Shown: positions 24,634 to 32,514, counted from the first letter of the stretch. The stretch: 33,704 bases of DNA from Acidimicrobiales bacterium (GCA_020439505.1 JAGQSO010000225.1:1-33704); one strand, 5' to 3'. Notes: generated from the sequence alone by a model not told the origin. Numbers and translations are program-made.

Positions 24634-25422
24634 TTGTCACCCTCCCCCACCAACGACACCGAAACCGCCGCCCCCGTCGCGGCCACCCAGCAGGCGTTCG
24701 CCGATGCCACCTCGGCGATGTACCGGGCATTCGACGGCCTGCAACCCAGGGGTGACATGTCGCGTTGCCGCCACTGCGTCACCGATGCCGACGTGGCCCG
24801 GCTGGCGGGGCCGGTGAGCGGGTTGGACCCGGAGGTGGTGACCAGGTTCGTGACCAAGGCCGGAACCACATGGGGCGACGGCGATGACCTTCGGCGGGTT
24901 GCACCCCGGGCGTTGTCGTTGGCGGCGGACCGTCAACTTCGCCTCGACCGGGGGGTGTTGCTCAACAAGTTGGCCGACGCCGGGTGGTCTTCGTGGCCCC
25001 CGGCCCAGGTGGATGCCGTGTGCCGGTTCCTGTTGGCCGAGTGGCGCCGCCTGCTGGACAGCTCGCCCCGACCCGGCCACTGCGCCCACCAGTGGCTGCG
25101 CCAGACGGCGACGGTGGTCGCCGACCTCGATCCGTTCCTGGTGGCGTGGACCCAGGCCCTCGCCGCCGGGGCCGCGTCGCCCGCCGTCCACCTGTCGGTG
25201 GTGCTGGTGAACAGCCATCTGCGCCCGGACTTCCCGGCCAGCATCTCGTCGTTGTTCGACGATGGAACCACTGCCGAACAGTTCGGCGACTGGCTCGTAG
25301 CCCCCACCACGGCCGAGCATCTGGCGGTGGCGGCCGAGAACCTACGTGAGACGGTCGACGCCCGCCGGCTCGTGTTGGCGGTGGAACGCCTAGGCCGCTT
25401 CCGGTCCGCCCGGACCCGCTAA
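24634..25422 (+). CDS. Protein of unknown function with CxxC motif, 262 aa
   Basis: I have a memory of similar actinobacterial proteins of unknown role that start with a CxxC-type segment followed by a Leu-rich helical body. Here the motif is SRCRHCVTDADVARL (about residues 44-58), and a long helical part follows with TWGDGDDLRRVAPRAL, LLNKLADAGWSSWPPAQV and FLLAEWRRLLDSSP. One CxxC, with a further HC in PGHCAHQWL, could bind zinc. No membrane segment is seen. The TTG at 24634 is the longest sensible start and fits the coding region. The ATG at 24718 (MYRAFDGLQ) is also plausible. Repeat unit 4 begins at the base after the stop codon. It is divergent from the importer operon. Confidence 0.65.
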   Translation: MSPSPTNDTETAAPVAATQQAFADATSAMYRAFDGLQPRGDMSRCRHCVTDADVARLAGPVSGLDPEVVTRFVTKAGTTWGDGDDLRRVAPRALSLAADRQLRLDRGVLLNKLADAGWSSWPPAQVDAVCRFLLAEWRRLLDSSPRPGHCAHQWLRQTATVVADLDPFLVAWTQALAAGAASPAVHLSVVLVNSHLRPDFPASISSLFDDGTTAEQFGDWLVAPTTAEHLAVAAENLRETVDARRLVLAVERLGRFRSARTR

Positions 25423-25618
25423 TGCCGTTACCGGCAGGCTTTGCAGGCGTTTGGAGTCACCTGCGCTGAACGCTGTCCAGTTCTCGTGGGCCGCCTTCGG
25501 CGGACGATTCCTGGTTCCGTCGAGCCCGGTCCTCACTTCGTTGCGGCGGCTCGACGGCGTTTGCCCAGTGGCTCGCAAGCTCGCAACAGCGCAAACGTTG
25601 TCTGTTGCACGCACTGGC
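25423..25618 (+). repeat. Dispersed repeat family, unit 4
   Basis: Directly after a stop codon, TGCCG-TTAC-CGGCA (25423-25436) forms the leading hairpin. CGTTTGGAGTCACC (25448-25461), a variable part, and the conserved core from about 25480 follow, with CCGTCGAGCC and GGCTCGACGG again flanking 21 bases. The right end has the CGTTTGC / GCAAACG pair and GCACTGGC, as in unit 2. It is somewhat more diverged than units 2 and 3 but has no indels in the core by eye. It fills nearly all of the gene-free space 25423-25646. Confidence 0.88.
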
Positions 25619-25639
25619 CTGGATCCACCGATAGGCAGA

Positions 25640-25658
25640 GCCCGGTTCAGGACCGGGC
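25640..25658 (-). terminator. Hairpin over the bsaP stop codon
   Basis: GCCCGGT (25640-25646) pairs with ACCGGGC (25652-25658). The bsaP stop codon lies in the loop. It is probably the end of the bioB-bsaP transcript. Confidence 0.45.
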
Positions 25659-25853
25659 GACCTCACCGTGGGTCTTGCATCGCCCCACGAATCCGGTCGG
25701 GGTCACGACGACCGCTAGGCGGGTACCGCACATGGTGCAGAACCGAGGGGGATCCAGATCGCGCCCGCAGCCCGGGCAATCGGTGACGACTCGACCACAA
25801 GATGGGCAGTGGCCTCCGTCGTGAACGGACCGGCCACTCGCCTCACCCACCAT
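25647..25853 (-). CDS. bsaP: BsaP-like biotin synthase auxiliary protein, 68 aa
   Basis: This small Cys-rich protein lies directly downstream of bioB (11-base gap). The C-terminal part PPRFCTMCGTRLAVVV with TGFVGRCKTHGE strongly resembles, from memory, the actinobacterial family annotated as biotin synthase auxiliary protein BsaP (Rv1590 type). That family binds an iron-sulfur cluster and supports BioB catalysis. The N-terminal half adds two CxxC pairs (CPSC and CPGC), giving seven cysteines and a double zinc-ribbon look that the simple BsaP form lacks, as far as I recall. Its ribosome site (GAGG) overlaps the bioB stop, which implies coupled expression. A generic zinc-ribbon protein is the alternative reading. 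Confidence 0.75.
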   Translation of the reverse strand: MVGEASGRSVHDGGHCPSCGRVVTDCPGCGRDLDPPRFCTMCGTRLAVVVTPTGFVGRCKTHGEVARS

Positions 25854-25864
25854 CGGCTGGTGCC

Positions 25865-26938
25865 TCAGAAGACCTTGCCGAGGACACCGACGGGCATATG
25901 GAGGTCCTCGAGCATCTGGAGGTCATCGGCGGGGGAACGACCGAGCGTGGTCAGGTAGTTGCCCACGATCAGGGCGTTGATCCCCGAGGTGAGTCCCAAC
26001 GCCTGAAGCTCGCGGAGGGTGATCTCGCGGCCTCCGGCGTATCGCAGGATCACCCCGGGCAGGGCGAGGCGGAACAGCGCGATCCAGCGAATGGCCTCCA
26101 ACGCCCCAACGATGGGGGCGTCACCCAGCGGCGTGCCGGGTCGGGGGTTCAAGAAGTTGACCGGCACCTCGGTGGGATCGATCTCGCGGAGCTCGGCCAG
26201 CAGCTCGAGCCGCTGGGCCGGCGTCTCGCCCATGCCGAGCAGGACCCCACAGCACAGCTCCATCCCGTTGCGGCGAACCAGCTCACAGGTGTTCCATCGG
26301 TCCTCCCAGGAGTGGGTGGTGACCACCTTGGAGAAGTGGGAGCGGGCGGTCTCAAGGTTGTGGTTGTAGCGGTGAACGCCACCCTCGGCCAGGCGACGGG
26401 CCTGGTCATCGGTGAGGATGCCGGCCGACACCGCCAGGTTCAGACCGGTCTCCTCCCGGATGAGGGGCACCAGTTCGAGGATGCGTCCGAGCGTCCGCTC
26501 GTCGGGGCCCTTGACCGCCAGGACGATGCAGAACTCCGACGCCCCCAGCTCGGCGGTCTCGCGGGCCGCGGCCAAGACCTCCTCGGTGTCGAGGAACGGT
26601 GTGGCCTTCACCGGCGTGTCGAACGAGGCCGACTGGCTGCAGAAGTGGCAGTCCTCGGGGCATCCGCCCGTCTTGACCGACAGGATCCCCTCCACCTCGA
26701 CCTCGGGGCCACACCAGGCCAGCCGGACCTCGTGGGCCAGGGCGGCAAGCGAGGGCACCGACTCGTCGGGAACCCGAGACAGGGTCTCGATCTCGGCCGC
26801 GCTGAGCTCACGACGGTCGTCGAGCAGCGCTGCTTCGGCCGCTCTGATCGCCTTGCGAGCATCGGCGGGGTCCAGAGGCGGGCCGGGCGCGGCCGCACTC
26901 CGGGTGGACAGGGTGACCGGCTGTGCGGTTTCTGACAT
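25865..26938 (-). CDS. bioB: Biotin synthase, 357 aa
   Basis: BioB is a radical SAM enzyme that inserts sulfur into dethiobiotin in the last step of biotin synthesis. [13 protein letters not shown] gives the CxxxCxxC cluster ligands Cys93, Cys97 and Cys100. [27 protein letters not shown] and [11 protein letters not shown] are hallmark BioB segments with substrate and second-cluster ligands. The N-terminal 50 residues are an actinobacterial-style extension. The ATG at 26938 has no Shine-Dalgarno, but a possible promoter ends just before it, so the message may be nearly leaderless. No bioA, bioD or bioF is in the window. It is followed by bsaP and is divergent from the sensor-kinase gene. Confidence 0.95.
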   Translation of the reverse strand: MSETAQPVTLSTRSAAAPGPPLDPADARKAIRAAEAALLDDRRELSAAEIETLSRVPDESVPSLAALAHEVRLAWCGPEVEVEGILSVKTGGCPEDCHFCSQSASFDTPVKATPFLDTEEVLAAARETAELGASEFCIVLAVKGPDERTLGRILELVPLIREETGLNLAVSAGILTDDQARRLAEGGVHRYNHNLETARSHFSKVVTTHSWEDRWNTCELVRRNGMELCCGVLLGMGETPAQRLELLAELREIDPTEVPVNFLNPRPGTPLGDAPIVGALEAIRWIALFRLALPGVILRYAGGREITLRELQALGLTSGINALIVGNYLTTLGRSPADDLQMLEDLHMPVGVLGKVF

Positions 26939-26946
26939 GTCGGCCG

Positions 26947-26977
26947 ACACTACCGATGGGCTTCCAACCCCACCCAA
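26947..26977 (-). promoter_or_regulatory. Possible promoter giving a near-leaderless bioB message
   Basis: On the minus strand, TTGGGT (26972-26977) and TAGTGT (26947-26952) are 19 bases apart. RNA would start near 26940, two or three bases before the bioB ATG. This fits the missing ribosome site but is only a reading by eye. Confidence 0.35.
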
Positions 26978-26984
26978 ATGCGCC

Positions 26985-27037
26985 ATGGTCCGAAAGGCCC
27001 GGTGTGACACATGACCGACGCGGGCCTTTCGGACCAT
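26985..27037. promoter_or_regulatory. 16-bp inverted repeat between bioB and the sensor kinase
   Basis: ATGGTCCGAAAGGCCC (26985-27000) is repeated in perfect inverted form at 27022-27037 with a 21-base spacer. A TACGAT box (27039-27044) follows the right arm and could be the -10 of the kinase gene. The repeat could be an operator with two sites, or a hairpin at the head of either transcript. Confidence 0.6.
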
Positions 27038-27140
27038 TTACGATCGTTGTGGAGCCGCCGATCGGCTACCAGGGGACTCGCGTCGACGAGGAGGTCAGCT
27101 GACCGTTTCGAGACGTGACAATTCGAAGGGGCTCAACGCC

Positions 27141-29558
27141 ATGAGCAAGCAATCCAAGAACCCGACCGGTGCACCCAAGGGGAAACGGCCCCGCGTGCCC
27201 ATCCGGGCCAAGCTACTCGGCGCCCTGTTCGTACCGTTGCTGGCGGTGGTGGTACTCAGCCTGACCCAGGTGAACCAGGCCCAAGACCGTCAGCAGCGTG
27301 TCGAGGAGGAGACCGCGCTGGCCGGGGTCGCCCTGACCCCGGGCGGGCTGACCGCCGCTCTGATCGTCGAACAGGGCGACGCCGTGGTTACCGCTCTGGG
27401 CCTCCGCGACACCGCCACCTTCCCCACCGCAGGGTGGGAGGAGAGCAAGGCCCAGACCGACAAGGCAGTCAAGGAACTCAAGGACAGCGTGAACCAGGCC
27501 GGTCCGGTCGCCCGCAAGATCTACTCGAACACATTCGCCTCCCTGGAGGAGAACCTCACCACCCAACGGGCCAAGATCGACGAGGCGGCCAAGGACCCCG
27601 GTATCCAGAACTGGGGCATCACCGACTCCATCTACCCCGCGTACACCGGGTCGATCGAGACCCTGTTCAAGGCCAACGACGAGGTAGCCCGCTCGATCTC
27701 GGACCCCGAGATGAGGGCAGCGGCGGAGACCCTCAACGACGCCAACCGCTTCAACTTCGCGGTGAGCGTGGTCATGAAAGTGTCCGGTACGTCGCTGGCG
27801 TCCCAGGACCCGATGGCGAAGTTCAAGGTCGCCTTTGCGCTCGCTGATTACAACAAGGCAATGACCTCGCTCCGCTCCCGGACGGAGGGCCCCTGGGCGG
27901 AGTCCGTCGGCCAGTGGACGGCGAACCCGGCCTTCGACAACATCGACAACATCGTCAGCACCTACCTCGAGACCGGTGACCTGGTGATGGAGGATCTGAT
28001 CAGGGAGAACCCGGCGGTCAAGAACGTCAACACCGCCGAACCAGGCACCACCCAGCGGGTGGCCATGGACACATCCAGGGCCCTCCAGAAGATGATCGAT
28101 CAGCGCGTAAGCGAGGCCAAGGCCGAGGCCCGGCGCTACCAGCTCATCGGCGCCGCAGTGGTGCTCGGCGCCACGCTGGCCGCCTTGGCCGTGGCCGCGT
28201 CGATCCTGCGACCGATGCGCAAGCTCACCTCCCAGGCCGAGGAGATGGCCAACGTCGGCCTGCCTACCGCCGTGCAGGCAGTGTTCGACACGCCCGCCGA
28301 CCAGGACGTCAAGGTCCCCGACTTCGACCCCATCGCGGTCAAGTCGCGAGACGAGGTCCAGACCGTGGCGTCGGCCATCAACCACGTGCAGGCTTCCGCC
28401 TTGGACCTGGCGGTCGAACAGGCGACCCTGCGCCGCAACATCGCCGACTCGTTCGTCAGCCTGGGTCGCCGCACCCAGAACCTGATCGGCCTCCAGTTGG
28501 AGCTGATCACCGAACTGGAGGAGAGCGAGACCGACCCGGCGGTACTGGAGTCGCTCTACAAGTTGGACCACCTCGCCACTCGAGCCCGACGCAACGCCGA
28601 GTCCCTGGTGGTTCTCGGCGGCACCGAAGCACACCGCGCCAGCGGTACCCCCGTCGCCCTGCACGACGTGGTGCGGGCCACCCTCAGCGAGGTCGAGGCC
28701 TACCAGCGGGTGTCGCTGGGAACATTGGACCTGGCCTACGTTCCCGGCAGCGCGGCCGCCGACCTCATCCACCTGCTGGCCGAACTGGTCGAGAACGGCC
28801 TGTCGTTCTCTCCTCCGACCACCAACGTCGAGGTGAGCGGCACCCGCGGCCCTTCGGGTTACCTGGTCACGGTGGTCGACCACGGTGTCGGCATGACCGC
28901 CGATCGCTTGGAGCTCGCCAACACCCGCCTCTTGGGCAAGGAGTCCTTCACCGTCGCCCCGTCCCGCTACCTCGGCCACTATGTGACCGGCCGCCTGGCG
29001 GCTCGCCTGGGGGCGACGGTTTCGCTGACCGCAGCGTCGGGCGGCGGCGTCATGGCCACCGTTTCGGTCCCGTCGACGCTGCTGGTCAGCGAGGAGGAAG
29101 CCACCAAGGCCATCGCTCAGGCGGTCCAGGCTCCCCCGGCTGCACCGGCCAAGGCGGGACGTTCGAACGAGGTCCACGCCGACCCCGACAACGCCGACGT
29201 CAGGGTCGACGGCCGGCCTCCGGCGGTCACCGGCCAGGGCGATGCCCCGGCCGCCCCGACCGAAACCTCCACCGAATCCACCGAACCCGCAGAACCCGCG
29301 GCGGCCCAGAGCGAGGCCGCTCCGCCTGAGACCACCGAAGGGGGGCTTCGCAAGCGGGTGCCCGGGTCCCACGCCAAAGCGGTGGCCGAGCGCAGCCCGC
29401 TGCTTCGCAGCGCGGCGGTCAACGCCGATCGGGCCCCGCTCAAGGCGGAGACAAGCGCCCAGGAGACCCAGAACCTGGCCTCCCTCCTCACCGCCTACAC
29501 CGACGGGCTGGACCGAGGAAAGACCGGTACCGAAGAACCTGCTGACGCGCAATCGTGA
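27141..29558 (+). CDS. Conservon-type sensor histidine kinase (CvnA-like), 805 aa
   Basis: A basic N-terminus and helix 1 (23-43) lead to a large extracytoplasmic sensor region (44-334) with TPGGLTAALIVEQGDAVV, as in nitrate/nitrite-sensing (NIT) domains. Helix 2 (335-356), a HAMP-like linker, a helical region with LYKLDHLATRARRNAESLVVLGG (His477 as candidate phosphate acceptor) and a GHKL ATPase domain (about 535-645) follow. The ATPase domain has ELVENGLSFSPP and VDHGVGMT. The remaining 160 residues are a Pro/Ala/Glu-rich, probably disordered tail. This is the architecture of CvnA proteins of Streptomyces conservons. An AAGGGG ribosome site precedes the ATG. The roadblock gene follows after 118 bases, and no response regulator is near. 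Confidence 0.88.
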   Translation: MSKQSKNPTGAPKGKRPRVPIRAKLLGALFVPLLAVVVLSLTQVNQAQDRQQRVEEETALAGVALTPGGLTAALIVEQGDAVVTALGLRDTATFPTAGWEESKAQTDKAVKELKDSVNQAGPVARKIYSNTFASLEENLTTQRAKIDEAAKDPGIQNWGITDSIYPAYTGSIETLFKANDEVARSISDPEMRAAAETLNDANRFNFAVSVVMKVSGTSLASQDPMAKFKVAFALADYNKAMTSLRSRTEGPWAESVGQWTANPAFDNIDNIVSTYLETGDLVMEDLIRENPAVKNVNTAEPGTTQRVAMDTSRALQKMIDQRVSEAKAEARRYQLIGAAVVLGATLAALAVAASILRPMRKLTSQAEEMANVGLPTAVQAVFDTPADQDVKVPDFDPIAVKSRDEVQTVASAINHVQASALDLAVEQATLRRNIADSFVSLGRRTQNLIGLQLELITELEESETDPAVLESLYKLDHLATRARRNAESLVVLGGTEAHRASGTPVALHDVVRATLSEVEAYQRVSLGTLDLAYVPGSAAADLIHLLAELVENGLSFSPPTTNVEVSGTRGPSGYLVTVVDHGVGMTADRLELANTRLLGKESFTVAPSRYLGHYVTGRLAARLGATVSLTAASGGGVMATVSVPSTLLVSEEEATKAIAQAVQAPPAAPAKAGRSNEVHADPDNADVRVDGRPPAVTGQGDAPAAPTETSTESTEPAEPAAAQSEAAPPETTEGGLRKRVPGSHAKAVAERSPLLRSAAVNADRAPLKAETSAQETQNLASLLTAYTDGLDRGKTGTEEPADAQS

Positions 29559-29676
29559 CAACGACCATCCCCCACCGGTGGGCCGGCCTACTGACATGCT
29601 TTAGAGGTTCGTCCCGCACCCCCGAGTCGAGCGGCATGCCACCGACTCGGGCCCTCACCCAGACGGAGCCACCCCT

Positions 29677-30099
29677 GTGACCGAGCTGAGCAGTAGTGCG
29701 AAGAACTTCAACTGGCTCATCGACGACTTCGTCGACAAGACAGCCGGCGTCACCGATGCCATCGCAGTTTCCAGCGATGGCCTGCTCATCGCGGCGTCCA
29801 GGTCCCTCGAGCGAGAGGACGCCGAGCAGGTGGCGGCGATCGTCACCGGTCTGGTGTCGCTGTCGGACGGGGCGTCACGGGCCTTCGGGTTTGCCGGGCT
29901 CCAGCAGGTGATCGTGTCGATGCACGGCGGCTACATGTTCGTGTCATCGATCTCGCTCGGCAGCGCCCTGGGAGTGGTAGCCACCGCCGGGTGCGACATC
30001 GGCACCGTCGGCTACCAGACCAGCCTGCTGGTCGAGCGGGCCGGTGAGCTCCTGACCCCCGAGCTGATCAGCGAGCTACGGGTATCGGTCCTGTCCTGA
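29677..30099 (+). CDS. Roadblock/LC7-domain protein (CvnB-like), 140 aa
   Basis: The 140 residues are one roadblock/LC7 domain: NFNWLIDDFVDKTAGVTDAI, VSSDGLLIAAS, then GLQQVIVSMHGGYMFVSSI and LGVVATAGCDIGTVGYQTSLL. Such proteins are dimeric platforms that regulate small Ras-like GTPases, as with MglB, or CvnB in conservons. A conservon normally continues with a DUF742 protein and a CvnD GTPase, but here the next gene is on the opposite strand and unrelated. The GTG at 29677 starts MTELSSSAKNFNW, the usual family N-terminus, with GGAG a few bases upstream. Confidence 0.92.
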   Translation: MTELSSSAKNFNWLIDDFVDKTAGVTDAIAVSSDGLLIAASRSLEREDAEQVAAIVTGLVSLSDGASRAFGFAGLQQVIVSMHGGYMFVSSISLGSALGVVATAGCDIGTVGYQTSLLVERAGELLTPELISELRVSVLS

Positions 30100-30140
30100 C
30101 CGGAGATCGGCGGCAACAACCTCCTAGCCCTGGGGAACCG

Positions 30141-31196
30141 TCAACCGTTGACCATGTCGGCCACCACCCGTAGGTGGTCGGGGGTGCCGTTCACCAGCAG
30201 GGTCGTCATGCAGGTACGGCGCCACTTCTGGTCGAGTTCCTCGCGGACCTTGTCGAGGGGCCCCACCATGGCGACGTCCTCCACCAGCGCCAGCGGCACC
30301 AGGGCGATGGCCTCGTCCTTGCGGCCGGCCAGGAACAGGTCCTGGATCTGCTCTACGACGTCCCCGTAGCCCATCCGGGCGAACAGGCTGGCGTGGAAGT
30401 TGACCTCCTTGGCTCCCATCCCTCCGATGTAGAAGCCCAGGAACATCCGCACCGCGTCCGCGGCCCGCTCGATGTCGTCGTCGATGACGATGCTCACCAT
30501 GTTGGGCACCTCGAAGGTGTCCAGCGAGGTGTGCCGGGCACCGGGACGGGCGAAACCTTCGGCCAGGTTCTGGCGGTACTCCACGTCTAGATCGGGAGAT
30601 AGGAATATCGGGAGCCATCCGTCGCAGATCTCGGCTGCCAGCGCCACGTTCTTGGGGCCCTCGGCTCCCAGAAGGATGGGCAGGTCGGCTCGTAGTGGAT
30701 GGGTGATGGAACGCAACGGCTTGCCCAGCCCTGTGGTGCCCTCGTCGTGATTGGGCAGGCGGATGTGGCGACCGTCGATCTCCACCGGCGCCTCCCGGGC
30801 CAGCACCTGGCGCACCACGTCCACGTACTCGCGGGTGCGCTCCAGGGGACGGGGGTAGGGCTGGCCGTACCAGCCCTCCACCACCTGGGGGCCCGACGCA
30901 CCGAGACCCAACATGAAGCGGCCGTTGGTCAGATGGTCGAGGGTCAAAGCCGACATGGCGGTGGCCACCGGGGTACGCGCCGACATCTGGCACACCGCAG
31001 TACCCAACTTGACCCGTGACGTCGACGCCCCGTGCCAGGCCAGAGGGGTGAAGCAGTCCGAGCCGTAGGCCTCGGCCGACCAGACCGAGTCGAACCCGAG
31101 GTCCTCGGCCGCCCTGACCAGTTCGGCCACGCCCACCGGAGGGGTCGCGAACCAGTACCCGAGGTGCAATCCCAGCTTGAGGTCGTCGTCAGCCAT
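30141..31196 (-). CDS. Luciferase-like (LLM class) F420-dependent oxidoreductase, 351 aa
   Basis: The TIM-barrel pattern of the luciferase-like monooxygenase superfamily is clear: LKLGLHLGYW, AAEDLGFDSVWSAEAYGSDCFTPL, TSRVKLGTAVCQMSARTPVATAM, LTNGRFMLGLGASGPQVVEGWYG and a later LLGAEGPKNVALAAEICDGW. In actinobacteria this subgroup mostly uses coenzyme F420 (hydride transfer) rather than FMN with oxygen. The substrate is unknown. The ATG at 31196 is preferred; a GTG nine bases earlier is possible. It is divergent from the Rieske oxygenase gene, and the palindrome at 31311-31324 lies between them, so both may answer to the same regulator. It is convergent with the roadblock gene. Confidence 0.9.
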   Translation of the reverse strand: MADDDLKLGLHLGYWFATPPVGVAELVRAAEDLGFDSVWSAEAYGSDCFTPLAWHGASTSRVKLGTAVCQMSARTPVATAMSALTLDHLTNGRFMLGLGASGPQVVEGWYGQPYPRPLERTREYVDVVRQVLAREAPVEIDGRHIRLPNHDEGTTGLGKPLRSITHPLRADLPILLGAEGPKNVALAAEICDGWLPIFLSPDLDVEYRQNLAEGFARPGARHTSLDTFEVPNMVSIVIDDDIERAADAVRMFLGFYIGGMGAKEVNFHASLFARMGYGDVVEQIQDLFLAGRKDEAIALVPLALVEDVAMVGPLDKVREELDQKWRRTCMTTLLVNGTPDHLRVVADMVNG

Positions 31197-31310
31197 GGGG
31201 CGCACCGTAGCCGGGACCCCTCACCACCGGTCGGGGACCGCTCACGACCGAGGACTCGAAGGCGATCCTCTGACGGTCAGTCAGGTACGGGGCGGCCAAC
31301 GCGGCTACAG

Positions 31311-31324
31311 TAGAACGCGTTCTA
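31311..31324. promoter_or_regulatory. Perfect 14-bp palindrome matching the KstR-type operator
   Basis: TAGAACGCGTTCTA fits the TnnAACnnGTTnnA consensus of KstR, the TetR-family repressor of steroid catabolism in mycobacteria and rhodococci. It lies 22 bases before the Rieske oxygenase start and 114 bases before the divergent LLM gene. Other TetR regulators use similar TAGAAC-GTTCTA sites, so the exact regulator is inferred. Confidence 0.7.
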
Positions 31325-31346
31325 GTTTTCGGTACAAGGAGCCCCG

Positions 31347-32420
31347 ATGACCAGCACCACCGACCGCTACCCGTTCTCGATGCCTTCGGGCTGGTTCGCG
31401 GTGGCCGAGTCGCCCGACGTCGAGGTCGGCCAGACCAAGGCCATCTACTACTTCGCCTCCCACATGGTCCTTTGGCGCGACGAGGAGGGCACCGCCCACG
31501 TCCAAGACGCCTACTGCCCCCACCTCGGCGCCCACCTGGGCCACGGTGGCCTGGTCGACGGCTGCAACATCGTGTGCCCGTTCCACGGTTGGAAGTTCGA
31601 CGGAGAGGGCTGCAACAGCGAGATCCCCTACTCGGACCGAACCAACAAGAAGGCCAGGGTCTACACGTACCCGGTGCTGGAGCGGAACGGCTTCATCTAC
31701 GCCTGGTACCACCCTGCCCGCCAGGCACCGACGTGGGAGGTCGAGGAGATCGACGACGTCGCCAACGGCAACTACTACGGCCCCAAGCGCTTCACCCACG
31801 TAGTAGAGGCAGCCATCCAGGAGATGGGTGAGAACGCGGTGGACTCGGCCCACTTCCGCTACGTCCACAACGTGGCGGAGGTCCCCGAGATCATCCGCTA
31901 CGAGTCCGACGGCCACCGCTCCTACATGGAATCCAACCAGAAGTTCCCCACCCCCCGAGGTGTGGTGAACGGCGAGATCAACAGCACCGCCGACGGCCCC
32001 GGCGTGAGCGTGGTGCGCTTCGCCGGCATCGTGGACACGCTGCTGATGACGGCAACCACCCCCGTCGACGCCGAGCACACCCAGACCCGCTTCAACTTCT
32101 ACGTGCGCAACCTGGGCGACGAGTCCGTCAACTCCTCGGTGGGAGAAGCCTTCGCCAACGAGGTCATCAAGCAGTTCACCGAAGACCTCCCGATCTGGAC
32201 CCACAAGGCCCACATCGTGCGCCCAGCCCTGGCCGACAGCGACGGTCCGTTCATGAAGTACCGCAAGTGGTACTCCCAGTTCTACGCCGACCACCCCTCG
32301 GCCGAAGAGCAGGCCGCCGAGGAACGCACCGTGTACCCCGCCCCCTACTGGCCCGACCGCATGGACGAGGTGCCGGGCAAGGGCACGGCCTCGGTCAAGT
32401 ACGGCGGCTCCGCCTTGTGA
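31347..32420 (+). CDS. Rieske non-heme iron oxygenase, KshA-like, 357 aa
   Basis: The Rieske domain has CPHLGAHLG (Cys57, His59) and CPFHGWKF (Cys77, His80), which hold the [2Fe-2S] cluster. The catalytic domain has ENAVDSAHFRYVH (Asn163, Asp166, His169, His174), the mononuclear iron site with the bridging Asp. The C-terminal IWTHKAHIVRP and KWYSQFYADH resemble the terminal oxygenase KshA of 3-ketosteroid 9-alpha-hydroxylase more than ring-hydroxylating dioxygenases. A steroid or similar hydrophobic substrate is therefore likely but not proven. It needs a separate reductase (KshB type), which is not in the window. AAGGAG is placed six bases before the ATG, and the KstR-type palindrome is just upstream. 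A hairpin follows. Confidence 0.9.
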   Translation: MTSTTDRYPFSMPSGWFAVAESPDVEVGQTKAIYYFASHMVLWRDEEGTAHVQDAYCPHLGAHLGHGGLVDGCNIVCPFHGWKFDGEGCNSEIPYSDRTNKKARVYTYPVLERNGFIYAWYHPARQAPTWEVEEIDDVANGNYYGPKRFTHVVEAAIQEMGENAVDSAHFRYVHNVAEVPEIIRYESDGHRSYMESNQKFPTPRGVVNGEINSTADGPGVSVVRFAGIVDTLLMTATTPVDAEHTQTRFNFYVRNLGDESVNSSVGEAFANEVIKQFTEDLPIWTHKAHIVRPALADSDGPFMKYRKWYSQFYADHPSAEEQAAEERTVYPAPYWPDRMDEVPGKGTASVKYGGSAL

Positions 32421-32437
32421 CCCGGTCCTCCGTTTGA

Positions 32438-32456
32438 ACCGAGGCGAAGCCTCGGT
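32438..32456 (+). terminator. Hairpin after the Rieske gene
   Basis: ACCGAGGC-GAA-GCCTCGGT, a perfect 8-bp stem 17 bases after the stop, is probably an intrinsic terminator. Confidence 0.65.
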
Positions 32457-32514
32457 CTGATTACCCTCGCAGCGACGACGACTGGATCTATCCGCGAGGA
32501 CTTCAAGACTGACG

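Noticed and set aside
16859..25618. CRISPR array or insertion sequence as explanation for the repeats
   Set aside because: The units are far apart, in both orientations, not spaced by uniform spacers, and no Cas or transposase gene is present.
27213..29597. 794-codon open frame on the minus strand opposite the sensor kinase
   Set aside because: Composition is Gly/Arg/Val-rich shadow sequence, while the plus-strand frame has clear kinase motifs.
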